This document shows, piece by piece, positions 39,541 to 49,996 of a stretch of 64,000 nt of DNA. This stretch comes from Planctomycetota bacterium. GTDB taxonomy: Bacteria > Planctomycetota > UBA8742 > UBA2392. The translations under genes and the position numbers were made by a program. The notes under the pieces were generated by a model. It saw only the letters and a list, made by a program, of their open reading frames with translations, was not told the DNA's origin and made no database searches. How positions within the stretch are numbered: the first letter of the stretch is position 1; each line of letters starts with the position of its first letter. The stretch lies in NCBI GenBank assembly GCA_020848275.1, contig JADLAK010000065.1, positions 62,001 through 126,000 of the forward strand, given 5' to 3'.

Positions 39541-41103
39541 ATGCATCGCCTTTCCTTTGCATTGATTGCCGTGCTGCTGATGGTCGTTGCGGCGGCGGCT
39601 CCCGGTGTGCAGGCGCAGTCGCTTCCGATTGCGTCCGCGCCGCCGGCGGCACACGAGGAAAAAGCCGGTCAAGATCACGCCGCGGCATCGGCCGAACACG
39701 AACATCACGGGGTTGTCGGGGCCAGGATGGGACTTTGGCTCATCATTCCCTTTGCGGGCATTTTGCTGTGCATCGCGCTGTGTCCCCTGTTTACCCCCAA
39801 GTTCTGGCATCACCACTACGGCAAAGTTGCGGCGGGCTGGGGTGCGTTGGCGCTGCTGCTAATGATCCTGGTGGGCGAAGGCGGCGGTGGCGGGCTCATG
39901 CCCGCTCTGCAAAGCGGCGCCCACGTCTACCTGGGCGATTATCTGCCCTTCATCATCCTGCTGTTGACGCTCTTCACCATCGCGGGCGGCATCTACGTCA
40001 AGGGCGACTTCCGCGGCACGCCCGCGACCAACACAACATTGCTGCTGATCGGCACGCTGATCGCAAGTTTCGTCGGCACAACCGGCGCGTCGATGTTGAT
40101 GATCCAGCCGGTGCTGCGCGCCAACAAGGCGCGCAAACGCAAGGCGCACATCTTCGTGTTTTTCATCTTCCTGGTCTCGAACGTCGGCGGTTCACTCACG
40201 CCGCTGGGCGACCCGCCGCTGTTTTTGGGTTTCCTCAAGGGCGTCGACTTTTTCTGGACCATGCACCTCGTGCCCGAGACCAGCTTTGCCGCGGGCTGTC
40301 TGCTCGTCGCGTTTTTCATCATCGACACCATGATGTACCGCAGGGATCCGCTGCCGCCCATGGACCCGGCGGCGCCGCGCGAAAAGTTCGGCATCCAGGG
40401 CGCGCACAACCTGTTGTTTTTGGGCGGCATGATCGCGGCGATTGTCGGCAGCGCGTCGCTGCCGAACTCGATCCCGGCCTTGGCGGGCAATATCGCGCTA
40501 GGCGATCTCGTGCAGCTTCCCATCGCGGGCGTCTGTCGCGACGTAATCATGCTGTTGATGGCGGCCCTGAGCCTCGCGACGACTGCAAAGGCCATCCGTG
40601 TGGCCAACAACTTCAACTGGGCGCCCATCAAGGAAGTCGCCAAGCTGTTCGCGGGCATTTTCATCTGCATGGTGCCCGCGCTTGCTATCCTCAGCGCCGG
40701 TTCTCACGGGCAACTCGCCTTTATCGTCAACAGCGTGCAGCAACCCTGGCAGTACTTCTGGGCCACGGGCTCGCTCTCGAGTTTCCTAGACAACGCGCCG
40801 ACTTACCTGGTGTTCTTCCAGACCGCGCAATCGACGCCGATGGCCGAGTTCGCCGCGCGCGGCCTCTCGCCCGACCCGGTCAGCCACCTCGTCGACATGC
40901 CGCACATTATCCTGGCGTCGATTTCCTGCGGCGCGGTGTTCATGGGCGCCAACACCTACATTGGCAATGCCCCGAACTTCATGGTCAAGGCCGTTGCCGA
41001 GCAAAACGACGTCAAGATGCCAAGCTTCCTCGGCTACATGCTCTGGAGCATCTGCATCCTGATCCCGCTCTTTATCGTGATGTCGTTTATCTTCTTCCGG
41101 TGA
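39541..41103 (+). CDS. Sodium:proton antiporter, NhaD/CitMHS-like
   Basis: TTGASMLMIQPVLRANKARKRKAHIFVFFIFLVSNVGGSLTPLGDPPLFLGFLKGVDFFW; many TM segments. Confidence 0.87.
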   Translation: MHRLSFALIAVLLMVVAAAAPGVQAQSLPIASAPPAAHEEKAGQDHAAASAEHEHHGVVGARMGLWLIIPFAGILLCIALCPLFTPKFWHHHYGKVAAGWGALALLLMILVGEGGGGGLMPALQSGAHVYLGDYLPFIILLLTLFTIAGGIYVKGDFRGTPATNTTLLLIGTLIASFVGTTGASMLMIQPVLRANKARKRKAHIFVFFIFLVSNVGGSLTPLGDPPLFLGFLKGVDFFWTMHLVPETSFAAGCLLVAFFIIDTMMYRRDPLPPMDPAAPREKFGIQGAHNLLFLGGMIAAIVGSASLPNSIPALAGNIALGDLVQLPIAGVCRDVIMLLMAALSLATTAKAIRVANNFNWAPIKEVAKLFAGIFICMVPALAILSAGSHGQLAFIVNSVQQPWQYFWATGSLSSFLDNAPTYLVFFQTAQSTPMAEFAARGLSPDPVSHLVDMPHIILASISCGAVFMGANTYIGNAPNFMVKAVAEQNDVKMPSFLGYMLWSICILIPLFIVMSFIFFR

Positions 41104-41575
41104 TCATCATCAGGGCGTAGACAATCGCCGCCGCGGCCAACAGCGTAATCAAAAACACCAACGCCAGCTTTCCGGCCGACAGACGGCCCGGTTTGATTTT
41201 GGCCGTGGCTTTGCCCTGCAAGCCCTGCACGGCAATGCCGCGCTGAGCCAGCGCCTCGCGCATGCGCCGCGCGGTCTTGACCGACGTGGGGTGCGAAACT
41301 TCCTGCAGCGCCGCCGTCGGCGCCTCGACTTCGTCGCCGCCCATGTCTTCGTTGCCGTAAATGCGCATTGCGGCGTCGTAAGATTCCGCCGGGACCTGCA
41401 CCAGAAACCGTGCGTTGCGGGCCTCGATGCGCGCCTCGATGTTCTCGGCCTCGAGGTAGGTGCACACCAGCCGCGCCGTCACATGGTCGCCCTCGCTGCA
41501 GACGGGCACCCACTCGCGCTCGTCGCGCGTTGTTTCATCCATGCGGCTGGCGAATTCCTCGGGCATGGTTATCAC
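41087..41575 (-). CDS. DUF2007-like (putative signal-transducing) protein with C-terminal TM
   Basis: VCTYLEAENIEARIEARNARFLVQVPAESYDAAMRIYG; C-terminal hydrophobic helix. Confidence 0.75.
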   Translation of the reverse strand: MITMPEEFASRMDETTRDEREWVPVCSEGDHVTARLVCTYLEAENIEARIEARNARFLVQVPAESYDAAMRIYGNEDMGGDEVEAPTAALQEVSHPTSVKTARRMREALAQRGIAVQGLQGKATAKIKPGRLSAGKLALVFLITLLAAAAIVYALMMITGRR

Positions 41576-41578
41576 CGT

Positions 41579-42616
41579 TCACTTGCGGGTCGCTTCGTGG
41601 ACGTAATCGACCAGCGCGACCACGTTGTCGACCGGCGTCCTGGGCAAAATGCCGTGGCCAAGGTTGAAAATGTGGCCGGGTTTGCCGCCCGCGTCGTCGA
41701 GCACTTGTCGGGCCTTGCGCTTGACGGTGTCGCGGTCGGCAAACAACACGATCGGGTCGAGATTGCCCTGCACCGCTTTGACCCCGAGCTGCTTCCAGGC
41801 GGGCGCAATGGGCGTGTGCCAGTCGAGCCCGATCACGTCGCCGCCGGCCTCGGCCATCATCGGCAGCAACGTCGACGTGCCGACGCCGAAATGAATTTTC
41901 GGCACCGCCTCGCCGACGGCCTGCAACACCTGGCGCGAATAGGGCTGCACGAACTCGCGATAATCCGCGGGGCTGAGCGTACCGACCCAGCTATCGAATA
42001 GCTGAACCGCTTGAACGCCTGCATCGATTTGGGCCAACAGATAAGCCGCCACCACGCGCGAAAGTTTGGCCATCAGCGCGTGCCATGCGCCCGGGTCGGA
42101 GTACATCAGCGTTTTGGTGTGGATGAAATTGCGCGAGCCCTCGCCTTCAATGGCGTAGGCGGCCAGTGTAAACGGCGCGCCCGCAAAGCCGATCAGCGGG
42201 ATGTCCGGCGGCAGCGCCGCGCGGATCATTTTAATCGCGTCATAGACAAAGGGCATGCTCTGGCGCGGGTCGGGCTCGCGAAGCGCGTCGATCGCCTTGC
42301 CGTCGCGGACGGCAGGCGTGAGCTTCGGACCTTCGCCCTCCAGGTATTTAAGTTCGAGCCCCATCGTTTCGAGGATGGGAAGTAGATCAGCGAACAGGAT
42401 CGCCGCATCGACGCCCAGCCGCTTTTGCGCGGTCACGGTCACTTCGCAGGCGAGTTCGGGTTTCTTGCAGAGTTCAAGAAAGCTGTGTTTGCCGCGCACA
42501 GCCTGGTACTCGGGCATGTAGCGGCCGGCCTGACGCATCAGCCAGATCGGGGTGACGTCCGTGGCCTCGCCCCGGCAGGCCTTGAGGAATCTCGAATTTA
42601 ACAGGCGTTCGTCCAT
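41579..42616 (-). CDS. hemE: Uroporphyrinogen decarboxylase
   Basis: PIWLMRQAGRYMPEYQAVR, ILFADLLPILETMGLELKY, IGFAGAPFTLAAY, FNLGHGILP. Confidence 0.97.
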   Translation of the reverse strand: MDERLLNSRFLKACRGEATDVTPIWLMRQAGRYMPEYQAVRGKHSFLELCKKPELACEVTVTAQKRLGVDAAILFADLLPILETMGLELKYLEGEGPKLTPAVRDGKAIDALREPDPRQSMPFVYDAIKMIRAALPPDIPLIGFAGAPFTLAAYAIEGEGSRNFIHTKTLMYSDPGAWHALMAKLSRVVAAYLLAQIDAGVQAVQLFDSWVGTLSPADYREFVQPYSRQVLQAVGEAVPKIHFGVGTSTLLPMMAEAGGDVIGLDWHTPIAPAWKQLGVKAVQGNLDPIVLFADRDTVKRKARQVLDDAGGKPGHIFNLGHGILPRTPVDNVVALVDYVHEATRK

Positions 42617-42668
42617 CAAACTGACTCTAGCAGTCAAAACGTGCCCGTGTAGACTTCGAACGTGTAGA

Positions 42669-42831
42669 GGGCTTTTCCAGATGATCTGAGCGAGGCTTTT
42701 GCGGAGCGCCGAACGAGCAGATCAAGAAGCGCGAGCGTCCGCGTGGCTGAAGGCCACGCAAAGCGAGCGCGACGCCGAGATGCGACGTTCGCCGCCCGCA
42801 CAAGCCCGCGAACGGTCATCTGGATAAGCCC
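42669..42831 (+). ncRNA. Structured dispersed element, copy B
   Basis: 18-bp closing stem GGGCTTTTCCAGATGATC/GGTCATCTGGATAAGCCC, inner stem GCGCCGAACG/CGTTCGCCGC, apical hairpin GCGTGGC/GCCACGC; lies between hemE and tRNA-Leu. Confidence 0.68.
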
Positions 42832-42834
42832 TTT

Positions 42835-42923
42835 GCCTAGGTGGCGGAACTGGCAGACGCGGCGGATTCAAAATCCGCAGTCCTTCACTGGGCGTGTGGG
42901 TTCAACTCCCACCCTAGGCACCA
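42835..42923 (+). tRNA. tRNA-Leu (anticodon CAA)
   Basis: GCCTAGG...GCGGA-TTCAAAA-TCCGC...GGTTCAACTCC...CCTAGGCACCA; long variable arm. Confidence 0.96.
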
Positions 42924-43059
42924 TAATTCTGATTTCCTCAACCTGATCGCCCAATTCTTCCGATGAACCGTTACCGGACATGAGCCGGGAAGCTGTTTCG
43001 TGGGGCGGGCCTCTGGCCTGCCTGGCAGGCTGGAAGCCTGCCCCACCATTGGAGATTCC

Positions 43060-44265
43060 ATGCATCTTCGTGCCGCCGCGATCACCCTGACTGCCGTCCT
43101 CTGCATCTTCACCACCGGCTGCGCCACCGCCGAAAAAGACCCCTATCGCGAACTTGGGCCTGGCGAGCTCGCGTTGCGCAAGATCACCGACGCGCGCGAA
43201 ATTCCCGACTTCACCGAGGCGCTCAAGAATACCGACGACCTCGACGCCGCCATCGCCCACAGCCTCAGCTACCTCGCCAAGCCCTCGTCGCAGAGCTTCT
43301 TTCCCAGCGCGGGGCTGACGCACGAACAAGTGCGCGTCAGCCTCGAGGAATTCCGCGCGATGTTGGCTGACGGCGATGACGCCAAGACCCTCAACGCCGA
43401 AATCCGCCGCCGCTTCGACGTCTACACCACCGTCGGCTATGACGGCGAAGGGACGATCCTCTACACCGGCTATTACACGCCGATTTTCGAGGCCTCGCTG
43501 ACACGCGACGACCGCTTCCGCTACCCGCTGCACAAGCTGCCCGCCAACCACGTCAAAGACCCGCTGACCGGTGAAACCAAGGGCCTGCGAGGCGAAGAAG
43601 GCAGCATCGACCCCAACTATCCCACCCGCCGCGAATTGCTGAACTCCGGCATGCTCGACGGCACCGAACTCGTGTGGCTCAGCGACCCGGTCGAAGCTTA
43701 CGTCGTGCAGGTGCAAGGCAGCGCGATTTTGCGCCTTGCCGACGGCACGGAATTCGAGGTCGGCTACGCGGGAACGAACGGCCGGGAATATAAGTCGATT
43801 GGGGCTGAGCTGATTAAACGCGGAAAACTTACGAAGGCGGAATTAAACCTCGACAGCATCGTGCGTTACTTCCGCAAGAACCCGCAGGACTTCGACGCCA
43901 TCACCGGCGCCAATGACCGCTACGTGTTCTTCCAGCAAAACAGCGGGGGCCCCTTCGGCTGCCTGAACGAACAAGTGCTGCCCGACCGCTCCCTCGCAAC
44001 CGACAAAACGATTTTCCCGCGCGGCGGCCTGTGCCTCGTTGAAACCGTACTGCCGACGCACCGCAACAGCGCGCGCAAGGTCAGCCGGTTCATGCTTGAC
44101 CAGGACGCCGGCGGCGCCATCCGCGCGCCGGGCCGCGCCGACATCTACTGGGGCAGCGGCGACGCCGCGCAGCAACGCGCCGGCCGCACGCGCTCCGAAG
44201 GCCGGCTGTATTACCTTGTGCTGAAAGACCGCGAACTGCGGGGCCGCGAAAAAGTTGCGAAGTAG
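43060..44265 (+). CDS. mltA: MltA-family lytic transglycosylase, lipoprotein
   Basis: Lipobox IFTTGC; GYYTPIFEASLTRDDRFRYPLH, YVVQVQGSAILRLADG, FMLDQDAGGAIRAPGRADIYWGSG. Confidence 0.92.
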   Translation: MHLRAAAITLTAVLCIFTTGCATAEKDPYRELGPGELALRKITDAREIPDFTEALKNTDDLDAAIAHSLSYLAKPSSQSFFPSAGLTHEQVRVSLEEFRAMLADGDDAKTLNAEIRRRFDVYTTVGYDGEGTILYTGYYTPIFEASLTRDDRFRYPLHKLPANHVKDPLTGETKGLRGEEGSIDPNYPTRRELLNSGMLDGTELVWLSDPVEAYVVQVQGSAILRLADGTEFEVGYAGTNGREYKSIGAELIKRGKLTKAELNLDSIVRYFRKNPQDFDAITGANDRYVFFQQNSGGPFGCLNEQVLPDRSLATDKTIFPRGGLCLVETVLPTHRNSARKVSRFMLDQDAGGAIRAPGRADIYWGSGDAAQQRAGRTRSEGRLYYLVLKDRELRGREKVAK

Positions 44266-44325
44266 GGACACGCGGCCGCGTGTCCGCGAAGCGCGCTCGC
44301 CCGGTGGACACGCGGCCGCGTGTCC
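44266..44325. repeat. Two identical 20-nt palindromes
   Basis: GGACACGCGGCCGCGTGTCC at 44266-44285 and 44306-44325; variant at 60144-60163. Confidence 0.9.
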
Positions 44326-44338
44326 CTACGATAACGCC

Positions 44339-44776
44339 GTGCGGCTGTTCATCGACAAGCCCGTCAAACGCCTCCCGACGCCCTTTGAGTCCTGCTCGAT
44401 GTTCTTTCTGGCGGGGGGCGCGGGAATGATTGCGCTTCAACGCATGATTCAACACGACGCGACTTTCTGTCCCCTGCGCGCCGTCACCACCATCCCCTGC
44501 CCGCTTTGTGGCGGCACGCGCGCGGTCATGGCATTGGTCAGCGGCGACCCGCCGCTGGCTATTAGATACAACCCGCTGGCGCTGATCCTGCTTGCGGCGA
44601 TGGTCTACAGCACGATGTGTTATCTGCTGATCGTGCTGCCCTGGGGCCGACGGCCCGAAGTTGAAATGTCCGGGCGCGAACTACGATTGTCCTCGCTGCT
44701 GATTCTCGCCGCTTTTGCGGCCAACTGGGTCTATGTGATTTCGGCGGGCATGTATAAGGTACCCTTGGTGCTATAG
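44339..44776 (+). CDS. DUF2752-like membrane protein
   Basis: CPLRAVTTIPCPLCGGTRAVMALVSGDPPLAIRYNPLALILL; GTG start at 44339. Confidence 0.8.
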   Translation: MRLFIDKPVKRLPTPFESCSMFFLAGGAGMIALQRMIQHDATFCPLRAVTTIPCPLCGGTRAVMALVSGDPPLAIRYNPLALILLAAMVYSTMCYLLIVLPWGRRPEVEMSGRELRLSSLLILAAFAANWVYVISAGMYKVPLVL

Positions 44777-44788
44777 CCGCAATCTCCC

Positions 44789-46240
44789 ATGGCCGAACCG
44801 GCAAAAACTGAACGCCCCCACGGCTACACCGTGATGGCGCGCAAGTACCGCCCCCGGCGCTTTGCCGACATCGTGGGGCAGCCGCACGTCGTGCAGGCGC
44901 TGACCAACGCGCTTTCGACGGGGCGGCTGGCGCACGCATTCTTGCTGACGGGGTCGCGCGGCACGGGCAAAACCAGCACCGCGCGTATTTTGGCCAGCGC
45001 GCTCAACTGCATGAAGGAAGGCCGCAAGGATTTTGAGCCCTGCGGCGAGTGCCCAAGCTGCGTCGATATCTCGGGCGGCGAGGACATGGACGTGATCGAG
45101 ATGGACGCGGCGTCCAACAGCCGCGTCGACGACATCCGCGAACGCCTGCTCAGCATCGACACCAAGCCGGCCCGCGGGCGCTTCCGCATTTATATTATCG
45201 ACGAAGTGCACATGCTTTCGACCAGCGCCTTCAACGCGCTGTTGAAGACGATCGAAGAACCGCCGGCGCACGTAAAATTTATTCTCGCGACGACCAACCC
45301 GGAAAAAATCCCCGAGACGATTTTGTCGCGCGTGCAGCGTTACGATTTCCGGCGCGTGACGCTGGCTGAAATCACCGAACGCCTGCAAAGCATCTGCGCG
45401 GCCGAAGGCCTGACGCCCGAGCCTGACGTGTTGCGCACGCTGGCCGAACTCTCCGAGGGCGGCCTGCGCGACGCGCTCTCACGCCTCGACCAGCTTGCGG
45501 CATTTGCGGGCGCCAAGGCGACATTGGCCGACGCTGAGCGCGTGTTCGGCCTGGTCAGCCGCGGCAAACTGTTGACGCTGCTGGAATCACTCAGCAAAGG
45601 CGACCTCAAGGCGGGCATTCTATTTGCCGAAGATGTGTTCGATTCAGGCAAGGACGCCGCGGAAGTGCTTGGCGCGATGGTCGGTTTAACCCGCGCGCTT
45701 CTACTTGTGGCGGCGGCGGGCAATGACACGCGCGGCGTCGAGGTCATGGCCGACGAATTGCCGCGGCTGCGCGAAGTCGGCGCGCGCTTTGGCATCGAGG
45801 GCCTGGTGTATCTTGCCGAGATGCTCACCGATTGCCGCCAGCGTGTGCGACGTGCGGCGTTTCCGCGCGTCGTGGTTGAAACAACGATGGTCAAACTCGC
45901 GATGCTGAAAAATCTGAAGCCGCTTGATCAATTGATCGCGCAGCTTGAGTCGCCGGAATTTGCGCAAGAATCTTTCACGAAGTCAGAAGGCCCCGGAGGC
46001 GCGAATGAACGGGCTCCGGAGACGAATCGGCACGCCGCCCCTGTCACCGATGCGTCAAATTTTCTTGCACCCGCACGAGATTCATTACAAAAGGCAGTCG
46101 GCGGAACCGAAAAAACAGTGCCCACAGTTGCACAAGACAACACAAAAACAGGACCTAATGACGCACGAATGAAGCGCGCCCCGACCGAAGAGGAGTCGCA
46201 AGCGATCGGTGAGCTAAGGCGTAAGTTCCGTGCTAAATAG
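44789..46240 (+). CDS. dnaX: DNA polymerase III subunit gamma/tau
   Basis: YRPRRFADIVGQPHVVQALTNAL, LLTGSRGTGKTSTARI, zinc cysteines CGECPSC, IIDEVHMLSTSAFNALLKTIEEPPAHVKFILATT. Confidence 0.97.
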   Translation: MAEPAKTERPHGYTVMARKYRPRRFADIVGQPHVVQALTNALSTGRLAHAFLLTGSRGTGKTSTARILASALNCMKEGRKDFEPCGECPSCVDISGGEDMDVIEMDAASNSRVDDIRERLLSIDTKPARGRFRIYIIDEVHMLSTSAFNALLKTIEEPPAHVKFILATTNPEKIPETILSRVQRYDFRRVTLAEITERLQSICAAEGLTPEPDVLRTLAELSEGGLRDALSRLDQLAAFAGAKATLADAERVFGLVSRGKLLTLLESLSKGDLKAGILFAEDVFDSGKDAAEVLGAMVGLTRALLLVAAAGNDTRGVEVMADELPRLREVGARFGIEGLVYLAEMLTDCRQRVRRAAFPRVVVETTMVKLAMLKNLKPLDQLIAQLESPEFAQESFTKSEGPGGANERAPETNRHAAPVTDASNFLAPARDSLQKAVGGTEKTVPTVAQDNTKTGPNDARMKRAPTEEESQAIGELRRKFRAK

Positions 46241-46373
46241 AAGTTACGTACGACGTTGCATTATTTCATCGTGATTTTCGTTGAACTGGCCAACCAGTCA
46301 TTTATATATTTAGGCACAGAAAAGGATTCCTCAACAAAGTCACTAATGTTGGCGAAACCTTAAAGGGGGAAGT

Positions 46374-46694
46374 ATGGCCGGCTTGGGGAACTTTTCCGAG
46401 CTCATGAAACAGGCCCAGCGCATGCAGCGCGACATGGGCAAGGTTCAAGAGGAGCTTAAGGATCGTTATGTCGAGGCCGCCGCAGGCGACGACGCCGTCA
46501 AGGTCGTTTGCTCGGGCGCAGGTGAGATCATCAAGATCGAGATTTCGCCGGAAGCCGTCGACAAAACCGATATGTCGCTTCTTGAAGACCTGGTGCTGGC
46601 GGCCGTAAACGCAGGCCTGAAGAAGGCTGAAGACCTGCGCCACGCGGAACTCGCCAAAGTCACCGGGGGCATGAACCTGCCGGGCCTGTTCTAG
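46374..46694 (+). CDS. YbaB/EbfC family nucleoid-associated protein
   Basis: SELMKQAQRMQRDMGKVQEELKDRYVEA...GMNLPGLF. Confidence 0.94.
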   Translation: MAGLGNFSELMKQAQRMQRDMGKVQEELKDRYVEAAAGDDAVKVVCSGAGEIIKIEISPEAVDKTDMSLLEDLVLAAVNAGLKKAEDLRHAELAKVTGGMNLPGLF

Positions 46695-46801
46695 AAGTAG
46701 CGCCGGTCGCGGCGGACAAGGACAAGCAAATGGACGGAATCGAACCTGCGACATTGGACGTACAGACATCGAGAATTACCACGAGAAAGGAACACACGAA
46801 G

Positions 46802-47491
46802 ATGCACTCCACGGACTCGCTTGGGGAAATACCGCTGTTCAAAGGACTGTCAGAGAAAATCATTTCGAAGCTTGAGGGTCACAGCACCGTCAAGCGCATT
46901 GAAGAGGGCGAGACTTATTTCCGCGCCGGAGAACTCCCTCGGCATTTCAGCATCGTCGTCTCCGGCCAGCTCAAGCTTTTCCGTATCAACAAGGCCGGCA
47001 AGGAGCAGGTGTTCAGCTACGCCCAGCCCAACGACGCGGTCGGGTTTGTCGCCGTCACCGACCCCTACCGCGCGTGGCCCGTTGATTGCGTCGCCCGCAC
47101 CACCACGGAAGTAATCGAGATCGAGCTTGCCTCACTGCGCGAAATCCTGCGCAGCGAACCCGCTCTCGCCCACCAGTTCATGACCGAGCTGTCGAAGCAT
47201 TTGCTGCGCATGGTCCAGCTTGTCGACCAGTTGTCGCTCAAGGACGCGCACAATCGCCTCGCGCACTGGCTCGAAACGTGGATCACCCGCAATTACCCCG
47301 ACAGCGGCGACAAGGAACTGATGCTGGTGCTGCCTTATACGCAGAGCGAAATCGCCGCGCAGATCGGGACTGTCCGCGAAGTTGTTTCGCGCGGCTTCTC
47401 GAAGATGGAAAAGGACGGCATTCTCAAGACCTCGGGCAAACGCGTGACGATCCAGTCCCGCGCGCGCCTGCGTGAAATGGCGAATGTCTAA
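46802..47491 (+). CDS. Crp/Fnr-family transcriptional regulator
   Basis: cNMP-binding-like N-terminus; HTH YTQSEIAAQIGTVREVVSRGFSKMEKDGIL. Confidence 0.93.
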   Translation: MHSTDSLGEIPLFKGLSEKIISKLEGHSTVKRIEEGETYFRAGELPRHFSIVVSGQLKLFRINKAGKEQVFSYAQPNDAVGFVAVTDPYRAWPVDCVARTTTEVIEIELASLREILRSEPALAHQFMTELSKHLLRMVQLVDQLSLKDAHNRLAHWLETWITRNYPDSGDKELMLVLPYTQSEIAAQIGTVREVVSRGFSKMEKDGILKTSGKRVTIQSRARLREMANV

Positions 47492-47511
47492 ACGGTCCTG
47501 CGGACCGTTTA

Positions 47512-47717
47512 GAGAGCGAAGCGTTGAGGCCTTTGGGCGAAAGCCCAAAGGCTGATCGCGAAGCGGCTCGTCTGAGGCCGGTGCAGCACCTTGGCGAAGT
47601 CGGAAGCGCGCAGAGAAACCTGCCGCAAAGCAAGTTTCCGCTGGGCACATCAGCGGCGTTCCAGTGCACCTTGACTGTTGAGTTCGGGCAACGACCGGCC
47701 GGGGAAACCCGGCCGGT
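47512..47717 (+). ncRNA. Candidate structured 3'UTR/sRNA downstream of the crp-like gene
   Basis: GCCTTTGGGC-GAAA-GCCCAAAGGC (GNRA loop), GAAACcTGCcgcaaaGCAaGTTTC, then a terminator with a GNRA loop. Confidence 0.4.
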
Positions 47718-47722
47718 TGTTA
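47694..47722 (+). terminator. Rho-independent terminator
   Basis: ACCGGCCGGG-GAAA-CCCGGCCGGT followed by TGTTATTT. Confidence 0.88.
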
Positions 47723-48229
47723 TTTGCGGTAACTCAGCATCACCAACCCGCTGTTGTAGGCCCTGGCGCGGACAAACCTCAACGCGAGTCTCCTGGTCCC
47801 GGCGGGGAACAGAGCCAGGCCGCCGCCCAGCACCAGGGGGTGCACGGCGATCATCGCTTCGTCAATCAGGCGCGCGTTGGCGAAATGTTTCACCAGTTCG
47901 CCGCCGCCCATCAACCACAGGTTCTTGCCGTGCGACCGGCGAAGCCTTCGCACCAGCGCCGCGGGGCTTCGCGATGTGAATTCAACGCGCGCGTCCTTGT
48001 ACCTCGCGGGCGCATGCGTGAAGACGACGCAGCGGCGGCCGGGGTAGGGCCACTGCGGGAAGGTCAGGCAAAGTTCGTAACTCTTGCGGCCCATCAGCAC
48101 CACATCGATGCCCGCCAGGAACCTGCGGTAGCCGTAGTCCTGGTCGGAGAAAAGCCAGTCGATTTCGCCCCTGGGACCGGCGATGTAGCCGTCAAGGCTT
48201 GTCGCAATGAACAGTTGGACCTTGCGCAT
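47720..48229 (-). CDS. Dihydrofolate reductase family protein (RibD C-terminal-like)
   Basis: MRKVQLFIATSLDGYIAGPRGEIDWL, DVVLMGRKSYELCL, LWLMGGGELVKHFANARLIDEAMIAVHPLVLGGG. Confidence 0.92.
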   Translation of the reverse strand: MRKVQLFIATSLDGYIAGPRGEIDWLFSDQDYGYRRFLAGIDVVLMGRKSYELCLTFPQWPYPGRRCVVFTHAPARYKDARVEFTSRSPAALVRRLRRSHGKNLWLMGGGELVKHFANARLIDEAMIAVHPLVLGGGLALFPAGTRRLALRFVRARAYNSGLVMLSYRK

Positions 48230-48275
48230 CGAAATACTGTGGCGCGGAGCCCCGCGCCAGGCGAGAAAAAAAGAT

Positions 48276-48306
48276 GAGGCCCTCGCGGGGCAATCACGAG
48301 GGCCTC
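48276..48306. terminator. Hairpin, possible terminator
   Basis: GAGGCCCTCG-cggggcaatca-CGAGGGCCTC. Confidence 0.55.
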
Positions 48307-48483
48307 GATACTACTCCGCTCCCGGGCAAAGAGCGGTGCACGGTTGTCGTGCGTTTTAACTAATGCAAACCGTGTTCCTAACCAGACGTTCGCAAGCTGT
48401 GATCGCGAAATGGCGCGGGTCGCAGCCCAAGCCATTTTGGCCAATTAATTTTTGCCGCCTCGTCCCAAATTAATGCAGCGCAA

Positions 48484-48515
48484 TTTTCCACACAGTGTGG
48501 GGAATATTCCCCACA
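48484..48515. promoter_or_regulatory. Nested palindrome with DnaA-box-like words
   Basis: TTTTCCACA (48484-48492), then perfect 20-nt palindrome TGTGGGGAATATTCCCCACA (48496-48515). Confidence 0.5.
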
Positions 48516-48643
48516 TCGTACCGTACAGTTAGTTATTAATTGCGCAAATCGCTACCCAGTAGCAGGTTGGATTGAGTATGTTGGTAAATGCCATTTAGCT
48601 ACCGTTGGATGCTCAATCACACTTCCACGAAATAGCTTACAAA

Positions 48644-49992
<1,349 letters not shown>

Positions 49993-49996
<4 letters not shown>

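Noticed and set aside
46105-46125. A6 run (CCGAAAAAACAG) in dnaX as a programmed frameshift site
   Set aside because: No clear downstream stem or SD-like stimulator, and the ORF ends soon after; insufficient evidence
47550-47660. Possible SRP RNA near dnaX/ybaB
   Set aside because: The conserved SRP tetraloop region (GGTCAGGNCCGGAAGGNAGCAGC-like) is absent
47512-47660. Assigning the crp 3' structured region to the A/B/C element family
   Set aside because: Only short matches (GCCGCAAAGCA); it lacks the closing and inner stem pattern, so it was kept as a separate candidate
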